Below are positions 43,728-54,502 of a stretch of DNA of 64,000 nt, one piece after another. The stretch covers positions 88,115 through 152,114 of the forward strand of contig OMWY01000009.1 in the NCBI GenBank assembly GCA_900314885.1, written 5' to 3'. The DNA comes from an uncultured Eubacteriales bacterium (GTDB lineage: Bacteria; Bacillota; Clostridia; Lachnospirales; Lachnospiraceae). How positions within the stretch are numbered: position 1 is the first letter of the stretch; each line of letters starts with the position of its first letter. The translations under genes were made by a program, and so were the position numbers. Below the pieces are notes generated by a model, which made no database searches, was not told the DNA's origin, and was given only the letters and a program-made list of their open reading frames with translations.

Positions 43728-45092
43728 TTAATTGTTCTCGATTATAGGATTTATGATTTCACGTTTCACTTTCCTGTAGAAGATAAGGGTGACGGTAACT
43801 GATACCAGTTCCGCAAGCGGAAATGAGAGCCATACCATGTCGAGGTTTCCTGTGAGGGACATGAGGTAGGCAATCGGAATCAGGGCCACAAGCTGTCGCA
43901 TGGTTGAAACGATGAGCGAATAAATACTCTTTCCAAAGGCCTGGAATACGGAACCAAGCGAGATTCCCACTGCCGCGATCGGAAAATGTATCGCGATAAT
44001 TCTAAGCGCCGGAATACCGAGCGTCACTACATTTCCACCTGCTCCGAACACCTTAAGAAGCGTTCCCGGGATGAGCTCGAATACCAGTGTTCCTATGCAC
44101 ATGATTACGATAGCGACCTTAACCGCAAATGACAGCGCTTCCTTGATTCGAGCGCCCTTTCTCGCGCCCCAGTTGTAGGCGAGAACAGGAATTACGCCGT
44201 TATTCAGGCCGAAAACCGGCATGAAGAAGAAGCTCTGGAGCTTAAAGTAGGCACCGAAAACGGATACGGCGTCGTCTGAAAAACGCATGGAGAGAATCAG
44301 GTCCATGAGGTAGGTCATAACGGTTCCGATGGCCATCATAAGTATACTCGGGATGCCGACAATATAGATGGTTCTGACTGTTCTGCCATCAGGTATCATT
44401 CCTTTAAGTGAAAAATGAATTTCCGTATTTTTACTGAGGTTAAAATATAAGGCAAGGGCGGCTGCTATACTCTGGCCTATGATAGTCGCGTAAGCCGCGC
44501 CCGCGACACCCATTTCCGGACAGCCAAAATAACCGAAAATCATGATCGGGTCCATGATAATATTTATAATGGCGCCGAGGCTCTGTGTTATCATGGTGTA
44601 GAAGGTCTTACCGGTTGAAATGAGTAGCCTCTCGAACGTTACCTGCATAAAGAGGCCTAGCGAGAGCATCATTACAATCCTTAGATACGTGGTTCCCTGC
44701 TCCGCTATCACAGCGTTGCTTGTCTGTGACGAGATAAAGGCCTTGGCTCCGGTTATCGATAAGAGCATGAAGACAATCGCTGAAATGATTCCGAGCGTGA
44801 TACCATTATTTCCGGCGCGATTCGAGCGTTCGAATTCCTTCTCGCCAAGGGCCTTAGAGAGTACCGCGTTAATACCGACTCCCGTACCCGCCGCTACAGA
44901 GAGCATGAGGTTCTGCATGGGGTAGGCGTAGGTAAGTCCGGCGAAGGCATCAGCTGAGTAGTGGCCTACGTAAGCCGCGTCGACGATGCCATATAAGGCC
45001 TGCACGAGCATGGAAATCATCATCGGCAGGGACATGTTTACTATAAGCTTCTTTACGGGCATGACGCCCATTTTATTTTCTTCCTGGGGCAT
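43728..45092 (-). CDS. MATE family efflux transporter
   Basis: A 454-residue MATE exporter with twelve predicted helices and both halves complete: NMSLPMMISMLVQALYGIVDAAYVGHYS in the first, and GIPSILMMAIGTVMTYLMDLILSM in the second. The start at 45092 is chosen for AAAGGAGG 5 nt upstream; an earlier in-frame ATG at 45134 adds 14 residues that overlap this site. It is intact, unlike the copy at 40.6 kb. Substrate unknown. Confidence 0.9.
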   Translation of the reverse strand: MPQEENKMGVMPVKKLIVNMSLPMMISMLVQALYGIVDAAYVGHYSADAFAGLTYAYPMQNLMLSVAAGTGVGINAVLSKALGEKEFERSNRAGNNGITLGIISAIVFMLLSITGAKAFISSQTSNAVIAEQGTTYLRIVMMLSLGLFMQVTFERLLISTGKTFYTMITQSLGAIINIIMDPIMIFGYFGCPEMGVAGAAYATIIGQSIAAALALYFNLSKNTEIHFSLKGMIPDGRTVRTIYIVGIPSILMMAIGTVMTYLMDLILSMRFSDDAVSVFGAYFKLQSFFFMPVFGLNNGVIPVLAYNWGARKGARIKEALSFAVKVAIVIMCIGTLVFELIPGTLLKVFGAGGNVVTLGIPALRIIAIHFPIAAVGISLGSVFQAFGKSIYSLIVSTMRQLVALIPIAYLMSLTGNLDMVWLSFPLAELVSVTVTLIFYRKVKREIINPIIENN

Positions 45093-45180
45093 ATTTCCTC
45101 CTTTACCGCTATTTCTCTTAGCTATAGCGCACATCCTTTCAATTATATATGAATATTTTCATAATGTCAAATAAAACCTC

Positions 45181-45209
45181 TTGACATTATATACCCCGTG
45201 GGGTATAAT
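45181..45209 (+). promoter_or_regulatory. Thioredoxin promoter with a CsoR/CstR-type operator
   Basis: TTGACA (45181-45186), 17-nt spacer, TATAAT (45204-45209): a perfect consensus promoter. The spacer holds TATACCCCGTGGGGTATA (45190-45207), whose 8-bp arms are perfect inverted repeats. This matches the ATACCCC/GGGGTAT pattern bound by the CsoR/CstR/FrmR repressors that sense copper or persulfide. Confidence 0.7.
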
Positions 45210-45254
45210 GAAGGCAACAAATATATAAAGCCACATGAAAGTGAGGTAATAACT

Positions 45255-45560
45255 ATGGCAGAGGTTACATTAACAAACGCGAACTTTGAGAATGAGGTTC
45301 TCAATTCGGATAAGCCCGTTCTTGTTGATTTCTGGGCTACCTGGTGCGGACCGTGCAAGATGCTCGGACCTGTAATTAAGGAAATAGCGGATGAGAATCC
45401 TCAGATCAAGGTAGGCAAGGTCGATGTAGATAACGAGCCGGAGCTCGCGAGGAAGTTTGGTATAGAGAGTATACCGACGGTAATTGTTTTTAAGGATGGG
45501 AAGCAGGCTAACATGTCGGTCGGTTTCAGACCTAAGCAGGATATTTTAGCATTATTGTAA
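45255..45560 (+). CDS. trxA: Thioredoxin
   Basis: A 101-residue cytoplasmic thioredoxin with the active site WCGPC (Cys31 and Cys34) and the cis-proline region SIPTVIVFKDG. GAGGT precedes the chosen ATG at 45255; a GTG 57 bp upstream lies within the promoter. It is alone in its transcription unit between two terminators, and the operator in its promoter suggests induction by metal or reactive sulfur stress rather than the usual constitutive expression. Confidence 0.95.
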   Translation: MAEVTLTNANFENEVLNSDKPVLVDFWATWCGPCKMLGPVIKEIADENPQIKVGKVDVDNEPELARKFGIESIPTVIVFKDGKQANMSVGFRPKQDILALL

Positions 45561-45566
45561 GAAGAC

Positions 45567-45595
45567 AGCCACGGTTTTTACACCGTGGCTTTTAT
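45567..45595. terminator. Bidirectional terminator between thioredoxin and pectate lyase genes
   Basis: AGCCACGGT pairs with ACCGTGGCT, followed by TTTTATT. Confidence 0.85.
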
Positions 45596-45619
45596 TATAT
45601 TACATTTCTGGGTTTTTAA

Positions 45620-47191
45620 TCAGAAACCTGTGCAGGTACCGATTAAGTCAGCACCGCTGATATTATTCTTAGCGCCGTAGGACTTACAGTTAATTATCTT
45701 GGCTCTGCCGAAGGTTACCTTATAGCCTAAGGCTGAAGGGGGTCCGTCCTTTGGCCAGTTGTAATTAATCTTGTTGTTTTCGGCTGTGCAGTTCTCCATG
45801 GTAACTACGCCACCCTGGTTATTTCTGTCGAATCCGGCAGCGAGATTTCCCTTAGCTGTGCAGCCCTTTAATACGTGATTGCAAGGATAGATATAAGCCT
45901 TCTTGCCGGGAGTCTTATTATCTACGCCACCCATCTTGAAGCCGTTGCCGTCACCGTAAATGCCGTTGCATTTTCCGTTGTAATTAGCGTGGCAGTTTAC
46001 AAGGGTTACAGCGCCGTGAGCCGCGTAGCAGTCCCAGCCGTCATCTGAATTGTACTCGGCTGTGCAGTTCTCGTAATAATTTCCCTCGCCTGAGTGAAGC
46101 TTGTTAGCGAATCCGTCAGCGTTCTCGCCCTTAGCGTCTGCGTTGTGGTGTGAATAGCAGTTGTAAAACTTATTGTAGCTTCCGCCGTTGCATACCTGGA
46201 AACCGGCGTCATGGTTGTAAGCGCAGGTTACATATTTAAATGTGTTGTTATTTCCGCTTACGAATACACCATTATCGCTTGCGTTGATTACGGTGATGTT
46301 GTTGATGGTGCTTCCGTTTCCGGCAAGTGTAAGTCCGCGTCCGTTGCTGCCGCTTGTCTGTGAGAAATCAAGCACAGCGTTGTTGACTCCGGCAAGATTT
46401 ACGCCACTAGGAACGTTAATTGACTTGGTGCGGATTGTACCGCTTATAACTATAGTGGTTCCTGCCTTAGCCTTTGAAAGGGCACTTGCGAGGGCTGAAG
46501 CGTTGCTTACAGTAGTAGAGCTTCCTGTGCTGGAACCCTTGTTTCCGCTGTTATTTCCCTTATTTCCGGAATTTCCCTTGTTACCTGAATTTCCGGAATT
46601 GCTGCTGTCTGTATGATTTGTCTTCTCGAAAATGAACTGCTGGCAGCCGAGTCCGTTGTAGGTCCAGATATTCAAATTACCGCCATTGCTTGTGCTCCAT
46701 CCATATACATCAAGGGCGCGCTTATTTCCGCTGCTCTTGGAGAGGAGGCAGACAGCCCCGTTCTTAGACTTCTTAACCTTCCAGATCTGAGGTGCCTTGC
46801 CGTTTGAAGCCCAGATCTCCACGTTTACACCGTCTTTGTTCTCACCGTTAGTGACATCGAGCATTCTCTTGCCACTCATGCCGCTCATGAGGGTTATATA
46901 GTTATTGCCGAGATTCCTTACGTACCACTTCTGGCAGTTATTGCCGTTTCCCTGGTACTGGGCTACGTTAGCGCCGTTAGAATCCTTGGCGTTTGTAACT
47001 TCAACGTACTTCTGGCTGTAAACGTTCTTGATATAATACCAGCCGTCAGCGATTATAGCGCTCTTTGTGGTGCTCTTGGTGCCTGCGATAGCTGTTACTG
47101 TGGTGACAGGCAGAGCAGCTGTCCCTGTTGATGCTACTGCCGCTATGAGCGCTGCCATAGCGAACTTCTTAAGAACTTTACTGTAGGACAT
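45620..47191 (-). CDS. Secreted PL9-type pectate lyase with ricin-type lectin module
   Basis: A 523-residue exported protein. Signal peptide of about 37 residues, then a ricin B/CBM13 beta-trefoil (about 45-192, with repeated Q-W type endings such as NNCQKWYV, KAPQIWKV and GLGCQQFIF), then a Gly/Ser/Asn-rich linker (about 195-225), then a right-handed beta-helix (about 225-520). SHHNADAKGENADGFANKLHSGEGN and NSDDGWDCY match the PL9 active-site region. The gene is divergent from the GH53 galactanase gene, both targeting pectin. A palindromic element lies upstream. Confidence 0.88.
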   Translation of the reverse strand: MSYSKVLKKFAMAALIAAVASTGTAALPVTTVTAIAGTKSTTKSAIIADGWYYIKNVYSQKYVEVTNAKDSNGANVAQYQGNGNNCQKWYVRNLGNNYITLMSGMSGKRMLDVTNGENKDGVNVEIWASNGKAPQIWKVKKSKNGAVCLLSKSSGNKRALDVYGWSTSNGGNLNIWTYNGLGCQQFIFEKTNHTDSSNSGNSGNKGNSGNKGNNSGNKGSSTGSSTTVSNASALASALSKAKAGTTIVISGTIRTKSINVPSGVNLAGVNNAVLDFSQTSGSNGRGLTLAGNGSTINNITVINASDNGVFVSGNNNTFKYVTCAYNHDAGFQVCNGGSYNKFYNCYSHHNADAKGENADGFANKLHSGEGNYYENCTAEYNSDDGWDCYAAHGAVTLVNCHANYNGKCNGIYGDGNGFKMGGVDNKTPGKKAYIYPCNHVLKGCTAKGNLAAGFDRNNQGGVVTMENCTAENNKINYNWPKDGPPSALGYKVTFGRAKIINCKSYGAKNNISGADLIGTCTGF

Positions 47192-47583
47192 GATGTGAAA
47201 CCTTCAAGTTTCTGAAAAAAGTTTAAGTTAAATACAGAATGCTTAGCATTCTCAAAAAGTATACCACCGTTTTCAGACTTTGAAAACCGTAAAAATCAAA
47301 GATGTAAAAAATTGATTAAAAATAAGCGTCTAATGAGCGAAAATGCAGAAACTTAATTAAATTTAACACGGGGTGCGCAAGTTGCGCTAATGCATATGCC
47401 GCTATTAGTAAATATGCACAAATATATAATCTGAACTTTGTGAAAATTTAACGTATTTACAAAATCAACCCGACCCTGTATAATAAATCTTGCACTGGAG
47501 AAAGAATGCTTGATTTAAATTTAGCAATCTTTCACAAACAAGTAATAAACGCAAATTGCGCATACTATACAAAGGAGCAAGGT
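47192..47583. other. 392-bp divergent regulatory region between PL9 and GH53
   Basis: Contains the perfect palindrome AGAATGCTTAGCATTCT (47236-47252), a minus-strand -10 TATACT (47258-47263) for the lyase gene, and the plus-strand promoter of the galactanase. The rest is AT-rich with no gene. The palindrome would lie just downstream of the lyase promoter, suited to repression. Confidence 0.55.
47456..47484 (+). promoter_or_regulatory. Promoter of the GH53 gene
   Basis: TTTACA (47456-47461), 17-nt spacer, TATAAT (47479-47484), about 95 bp before the chosen ATG. Confidence 0.65.
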
Positions 47584-50500
47584 ATGTTAAAACAGGTCAA
47601 GAAGTTACTATCGTTTATGCTAATGTTAGCGCTGATGATTACGCTGCTTCCTGCGGGTGGCAAGATAAACGCCCGGGCAGCGGAAGAAGCGGCAAGCAGG
47701 ACATTTATGCTGTATGTATATTATGAGGGAACAGAACAACTTACAGCTGATATTTGGAAGAGAAATGCTCTTGATTTTACTGCAAGCGATGTTACATCAG
47801 ATGCTTTTGGGTGGGAGAAGCAGGAAGCTGCCTTACAAAAGGTTCCTGATAAAGATAATTGGTATCAGGTTGAATTCGAAGTTAAAGGTAAATCATCCGA
47901 TGACGATGGCTTTGATATTTACACCGATAAAGGAACCACAAAGTTTATGTCATTCGGTCCTTGGGATAATACCAATAAGGCAGAGTATGAAAAGCTCTTT
48001 ACCGGAAAATCCGCTTATATCCTTAAGGACTGGACGATAACAGATAATCTCTCGGCCATTGGTGGTTCTTCATCAGATGACAATACAGATCCTGTTGAGC
48101 CGGAACCATCCGAGCCGGAAGAGGACAAGTCCGATGAGGTTCTTGACGCAGATTTGTCAGATGCAATCCGCGGTATGGACGTTAGCTCTTATATTTCTCT
48201 TCAGGATTCCTTTGATGCCTTGAACGCCGAAGAAGGCACAGAAAAATATGGCTTCAAGGACAACGATGGCAATATAATTAAGGATCAGGCCTTCTTTAAT
48301 TTCCTTGCTTCGACAGGTATGAACTATGTCCGTCTCCGTGTATGGAACAATCCTTATGACGCAAACGGAAACGGCTACGGCGGTGGTAACAACGACCTCG
48401 CTAAGGCTATCGAGATGGGAAAATATGCCACAAACGCCGGCATGAAGGTTCTTATCGATTTCCACAACTCGGACTTCTGGGCAGATCCTGCTAAGCAGAG
48501 CGTACCAAAGGCCTGGGAAGGAAAGTCAGAGGATGAGCTTGCGACTGCGGTAGCTGATTATACGACAGAGAGCCTTAACAAATTACTCGATGCCGGTGTA
48601 AATGTTACGATGGTTCAGGTCGGAAACGAGACCCACGGCTGGATGTGCGGAATCGTTTTTGATAAAAATGATCCGAATAAGGGCTTAAATAAGCTTCTTG
48701 ACGCAGGCTGCGACGCGGTTCACGAGGTTGCGGCAAATTATAACAGGGAAATTCTCGCTGTAGTTCATTTTGCTAACCCTACCGGCAGCAACGAAGAGTC
48801 ATATGCCTGGAATATGGCCCAGTACGACGGCGATAACGATGGTAAGAAGGAAGGCGTAAGCTACGATGTATTTGCCACATCCTATTATCCATACTGGCAC
48901 GGCAGCCTTGAGAACCTCCGTTCGGTTCTTCACGGAATAGCCAAGACCTACGGCAAGAAGGTAATGGTAGCTGAGACTAGCTATGCCAACACACTTAAGG
49001 ATTTTGACGGGCACGGAAATACGGTTCGCAAGGGAACAAATGATACCGGCGACGATTTAGTCTGGGCATTTAACGAGCTCGGCCAGGCTGAAGAGTTCCA
49101 GGCTGTTGAGAAGGCAGTCCGCTCAATTGCGGCTAAGGATGGCAGCCATGCGGGACTCGGCGCGTTTTACTGGGAAGGAACCTGGATTGACCTTATAAAT
49201 GTGGACGGTCTCACCGGAGAAGCCCGTGATGCCGCAATTGCTAAGAATAAGGAACTCTGGGAGAAATACGGTTCAGGCTGGGCCGCTTCATTTGCGGGAG
49301 AATATGACGCAAAGGATGCGGGAAAATGGTACGGCGGCAGCGCTGTAGATAACCAGTGCTTCTTTGATGAAAATGGATATCCGCGTAAATCAATCACTAC
49401 ATTTTCACCTGATTACAAGCCTTTTGAATTAACGGCAGCCCCTGTAAGCGCTGAATGCGGTGAAGAGGTTGAGACAGAGGCAGGGAGCACCATAACAGCG
49501 GCGAATTTACCTGAGACAGCTATTGTCGTATTTGACGATGATTCGAGCTCCAAGGAAGCAGTAGTCTGGTCAGAAAATGATATAGCCTCCGCAAACGCAT
49601 TTATAGCGGATAACAAAAATGTAGATAAGACCTTTACCGTAAATGGCACTGTAACAATAAATGGGAAGGAGTTTACGGTAGCATGCACCGTTAAGCTCGT
49701 TCCAAGGAACCTCTTCGCAAATCCTTCCTTTGAGGACAGCGATGAGAGCGGATGGATGGTTTCTTCTGATTCAAAGGGACTTGATGTAAACACTGACGGT
49801 TCAGCGAAGATTGGTACAAATGATCCTCGTACAGGTGCTAAGACCCTTCATTTCTGGTATGGCGAAGACTTTACATTTAACTTCTCAAAGGAAGTCGCGA
49901 TATCAGAGGCCGGAACCTACGAAGCATCTATCTATGCCCAGGGTGGTGATGTAGGCGACAGCAGTGAGCTTACTATTTCAGCTTCATGCGGTGATACAAC
50001 TGTAACAAGTGAAAATGTGACCCTCGAAGGCTGGAAGAACTGGAAGCTTTTGAAGACGTCAATAAAAGTAACCGATGAGATGATTAAGGCGGCGGACGGC
50101 AAGCTTACGATTACCGTAAATGCTAAGATGCCTGCCAAGGCCTGGGGCTCATTTGATGACGCTACCCTGGTCCTCTACCCTGAAGAAAAAATAGAGCCGG
50201 CTGAACCGGATAAGCCTTCGGATAATAAGGAATCGGGAAGTAATTCAGGTAGCAGCTCATCAGGAAATAACTCTAACAGCAGTTCCTCGGGCAGCAGCTC
50301 AAACAGCAGCTCATCAGGCAACGGAAGCTCAAGCACCGTAACGGTACCTGAAACCCCTGCTGTAACGGTTCCCGAGACGAAGAACGAAGATAAGCCTCAA
50401 ACCGAGCCTGCAGCCGAAGTAAAGCCTGAAGATAAAGGCGATAAGACAGTAACCGAAACCGCGATAAATGAAAATGATAAAACACCTTCATCGGCAGCTG

Positions 50501-50835
50501 CGACAACAAGTGCCGTTACTAAGACAACTAAGATAGTAAAGGCTACACTTAAGACCAAGAAGGGCAGCAGCAAGACCTACTGCTATAACAGCAAGGGGAA
50601 GCTTGTAAGAAGCTCAATAGTTAAGTCAGGCAGCAGGCTCTACATTACGGATAAAAAAGGCGCTGTAATTAAAAATAAGCTCGTTAAGCTTAACGGCAAA
50701 TATTATATCGCCGGAAAATCCGGAGCCCTGAAGAAGAACACCTGGGTAACAATCAAGAACAAGAGATACTATGTAAATAAAAATGGAGTCGTAACAAAGA
50801 CGAAGACAATCAAAAAGACATCAAAAAATAAATAA
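47584..50835 (+). CDS. Secreted GH53 endo-beta-1,4-galactanase, multimodular
   Basis: A protein of 1083 residues from the ATG at 47584 (AAAGGAG 8 nt upstream; earlier in-frame codons lack this). Order: signal peptide (about 1-30), a small N-terminal beta-rich module (about 35-155), a Pro/Glu/Ser linker, the GH53 TIM barrel (about 180-630) with acid/base Glu349 in VGNETHG and nucleophile Glu464 in MVAETSY, a bacterial Ig-like domain (about 640-720), a CBM61-type module (about 725-865; known to bind beta-1,4-galactan), a Ser/Asn linker, and a Lys-rich tail with cell-wall-binding-like repeats (RLYITDKKGAVIKNKLVKLNGKYYIAGKSG). It cuts pectic galactan and is held on the wall. Confidence 0.92.
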   Translation: MLKQVKKLLSFMLMLALMITLLPAGGKINARAAEEAASRTFMLYVYYEGTEQLTADIWKRNALDFTASDVTSDAFGWEKQEAALQKVPDKDNWYQVEFEVKGKSSDDDGFDIYTDKGTTKFMSFGPWDNTNKAEYEKLFTGKSAYILKDWTITDNLSAIGGSSSDDNTDPVEPEPSEPEEDKSDEVLDADLSDAIRGMDVSSYISLQDSFDALNAEEGTEKYGFKDNDGNIIKDQAFFNFLASTGMNYVRLRVWNNPYDANGNGYGGGNNDLAKAIEMGKYATNAGMKVLIDFHNSDFWADPAKQSVPKAWEGKSEDELATAVADYTTESLNKLLDAGVNVTMVQVGNETHGWMCGIVFDKNDPNKGLNKLLDAGCDAVHEVAANYNREILAVVHFANPTGSNEESYAWNMAQYDGDNDGKKEGVSYDVFATSYYPYWHGSLENLRSVLHGIAKTYGKKVMVAETSYANTLKDFDGHGNTVRKGTNDTGDDLVWAFNELGQAEEFQAVEKAVRSIAAKDGSHAGLGAFYWEGTWIDLINVDGLTGEARDAAIAKNKELWEKYGSGWAASFAGEYDAKDAGKWYGGSAVDNQCFFDENGYPRKSITTFSPDYKPFELTAAPVSAECGEEVETEAGSTITAANLPETAIVVFDDDSSSKEAVVWSENDIASANAFIADNKNVDKTFTVNGTVTINGKEFTVACTVKLVPRNLFANPSFEDSDESGWMVSSDSKGLDVNTDGSAKIGTNDPRTGAKTLHFWYGEDFTFNFSKEVAISEAGTYEASIYAQGGDVGDSSELTISASCGDTTVTSENVTLEGWKNWKLLKTSIKVTDEMIKAADGKLTITVNAKMPAKAWGSFDDATLVLYPEEKIEPAEPDKPSDNKESGSNSGSSSSGNNSNSSSSGSSSNSSSSGNGSSSTVTVPETPAVTVPETKNEDKPQTEPAAEVKPEDKGDKTVTETAINENDKTPSSAAATTSAVTKTTKIVKATLKTKKGSSKTYCYNSKGKLVRSSIVKSGSRLYITDKKGAVIKNKLVKLNGKYYIAGKSGALKKNTWVTIKNKRYYVNKNGVVTKTKTIKKTSKNK

Positions 50836-50841
50836 ATGAAG

Positions 50842-50883
50842 AGAGCTGCCGAATTTGGTAATTTACCAAATTCGGCAGCTCTT
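50842..50883. terminator. Bidirectional terminator after the GH53 gene
   Basis: A 20-bp stem starting AGAGCTGCCGAATTTGG, with its complement after a tiny loop. The T-rich run is better on the minus strand, serving the permease gene as well. Confidence 0.7.
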
Positions 50884-50930
50884 ATGTTGAACGTTCAAGT
50901 CAAACGACGTCGGCTGTTATGGATTGGAGA

Positions 50931-53040
50931 TTATTCCTTTAAAAATGAAGGAACCTCTCCGGCTATTAGGAAAATCGTATCAGTATCACCTGATTTGTAA
51001 TAAATAGTTACATCATAGCTGCTGTCATAAATACTGTTAATAGCTAATGCGTAAGGGTCGGAATGATCGAGAATTTCCTTTATCTGCTTGGCGTCTGTGA
51101 TAGTTATTCCCTCATCACTTGTGTATCCCACATCGGAGGTATAAGCTGATTTAGTTGAAGCATCACTGTCGGTGCTTACCCTATTTACGCTGATTGCCTT
51201 AACCGTATCAGGGTCTATTACACTTGTTTTATAGCCAAATTCCGATAAAATTCCGAGCGTTTCGGTCATATTTCTGTATAGCGGATATACATTAAATACG
51301 GCATGCGAATCGTCATCAAAGCTGTACCTTCTATATTTTTCACCAGCTTCCTTTGTCCTGAACTGGAGGATTCCGGCATAACGCGCCTTTTCTTTGTCGC
51401 TGTAGGACATGGCCGCAAGCTCAGATTTATAAGTATCTATGAGTCTCTTTAGGTCGCTGTCAGAGAGCTTGTCAAGCTTATAGGATATATAGCCATCACA
51501 GTAGCTTACCCTATAAACATCAGATGGGTCGTCAGTCATAATACTGTATTTCTGAGTGAGATAATCCCTGCTGTTGTATAATTTCTCGCAATATTTCTCT
51601 ATTTCAGCGCTATTAGCGATATATTTCCTATATACGCTTCTGCCATCTGTTAAATTCCACTTAATATAAACCGTAGTGGTCGGGTAGTCACTTATAAAAT
51701 AATCTACTGCCTTCGTAGCCACGGTATTATTGACGCAAATTTTTGCGATTTCGCGAATGTCAGCGGTATCAGAGTATTCGGTAGTATCAAGAGCCGCTTT
51801 CGCATACTTAAGTGAGTCAAGTGAGTTATTATATGCGCCTACATTAAAACCATCAAGATCGCCGTCTTCATCACCTATCGCTGCTTTATTGTATTCAAAT
51901 TCCAGCTTGTCTGTTACAATTGAAGCGGATTTGATTTTATTTTCGGTCGGAATATAAGTATCATATCCGAATAAATCAAAAACGAAAATACCGAAAATTA
52001 AATAGGTCACTGCGAGCGAAATAATTAATGTAATTTTATGAGAGAACAGCTTCTTGAAATCGGAATTATAAACAATCTCCATTATCGCGTATGATAAAAG
52101 GAAGCCGACAGTTATTCCGAAATAAGCCCAACCCTTTCCAATACCGTTTATATCGCTGAAGGATGAGCCAAAAACCAGGCCAAATAATAATCCAACCGGA
52201 ATGGTTATTAATACCTTAATCGGCCCTTTTGTAACCTTGTAAGCCATTGCGTGACCGGCTGCCTCGGAAGGCCTTTTCTGATAAAGAAAATATCCAAGGC
52301 AAAATAATATTATACTAACAATTATTGATGCTATTATATAGTGCGCATACCCATGACCGTTGATCAAAGTCTCTGACCAATAAGCAAAGCCAAACAGGGC
52401 AGGAGAAAAACGGAAAGCTTCATCCACCGAGGTGACAAGGTAATTATTAAAAGCGGTGGTAAAGAAATCCATTAACGCATTGTGGATAAGGAAAATTGCC
52501 GGACCGTATCCGATGAAAACAAGCGTTCCTGCTATGGCGGTTCCCATATTTCCTGTAAGCTGCGCTGCGATCATGGCTACCATATAGCTGCCGATGAAGA
52601 AAACGAGCTGCATTAGCGTGTTTACAAATGTTCCTGAAATAAGTGCCATACGCTCGCCATGGGCAGTACCTACAATTAACGCGCCAATCTCTGACATAAT
52701 AATAGCCGGTATTGCTACGATTAAAATGCTGTTTATGATATTTATCAGATACAGCTTGCTTCTTTTTATCGGCTGGCTGTGGTAAAATGAGGTCTCACGC
52801 TCATTAAAAAGATACGAAAATGAGCTGATTCCAAGTGCCAGACCTAATACCATATACATAAATACAGCTGCGGCGTTTTGCGATATGGATGTAATACTAA
52901 GGTACTGTGTTACAAATCTGTGATGGTATGAGGAATCGTTGGAATTTACCGCGGCGGCTGCTACAATGTACTCAAAAAAAGTAAATAGCAAGCTTATCGC
53001 GATAGCCCAAAGTCTGTGCTTAAGATTTTCCTTCCATGGA

Positions 53041-53069
<29 letters not shown>
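50931..53069 (-). CDS. ABC-2-like transporter permease with a large extracellular domain
   Basis: A 712-residue membrane protein. About ten hydrophobic segments occupy residues 20-370, with QTNP-type short loops (FNERETSFYHSQPIKRSKLYLINI) as in lantibiotic or YtrC/D permeases; the C-terminal 340 residues are soluble and rich in Asp/Tyr/Ser. It overlaps the ATPase gene by 29 bp. With the GntR regulator at 54 kb it forms an YtrA-like operon. Substrate unknown; a role in cell envelope stress is plausible by analogy with B. subtilis ytr. Confidence 0.8.
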
Positions 53070-53942
<873 letters not shown>

Positions 53943-53946
<4 letters not shown>

Positions 53947-54323
53947 TTTTCTCCTTCTCCCTTCTCATGATAAATGGCATATATCTCTGATTTTAATTCC
54001 GTTACGGAAATGCCTCCGTCTTTGGCCTTCTTAGTGACTTCACGAAATTCGGACAGAATTTCACCTTTTCTTGCCTCCTTAATCTTAGCGGTATCGACTA
54101 CGTAATTTCCCTTACCGCGGATAGAATTAATGACGCCCCTGGTCTCGAGGTCAAGATAGGCTCTCTGTACGGTGTTCGGATTTATGGAAAGCTCCGCCGC
54201 GAGCTGTCTTACGCTCGGCAGGGGGTCTCCTTCATTCAGGACACCGAGAACGATGAGATCCGTAAATTTATCCTCAATCTGGGCATATATCGGGCGTCTG
54301 TCGCCCGGGTCAAGAACTATCAT
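53943..54323 (-). CDS. GntR-family regulator, YtrA subfamily
   Basis: A short regulator of 126 residues with only a winged HTH (PIYAQIEDKFTDLIVLGVLNEGDPLPSVRQLAAELSINPNTVQRAYLDLETRGVI) and a brief helical tail, as in YtrA. The ATG at 54323 has AGGAGG 7 nt upstream; an earlier in-frame codon at 54401 lies inside the promoter. It should repress the operon by binding the palindrome in front of it. Confidence 0.88.
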
Positions 54324-54342
54324 GCATTGCCCTCCTGTGTGA

Positions 54343-54401
54343 ATGATACGTGTATCATCTGTATTAATTACCATAATACACTTGTATACACCTTTTGTCA
54401 A
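54343..54401 (-). promoter_or_regulatory. Promoter and operator of the GntR-ABC operon
   Basis: On the minus strand TTGACA (54396-54401), 17-nt spacer, TATTAT (54373-54378). Between it and the start codon is ATGATACGTGTATCAT (54343-54358) with perfect 7-bp arms; a related GTGTATACAAGTGTAT overlaps the spacer. Both resemble YtrA-type operators. Confidence 0.65.
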
Positions 54402-54430
54402 CCCCTTTTTGGCGAATTTTGAAATTTTTC

Positions 54431-54459
54431 TTGTATTCGTCGCTCCAATAGGTTAGAAT
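54431..54459 (+). promoter_or_regulatory. Promoter of the carbamate kinase-aroA-metH operon
   Basis: TTGTAT (54431-54436), 17-nt spacer, TAGAAT (54454-54459). It is divergent from the GntR promoter with 30 bp between the two -35 boxes. Confidence 0.55.
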
Positions 54460-54502
54460 ATTTCTATAGGTACTGTTACAGAAAGTTTGGAGGGCCATTT
54501 TC

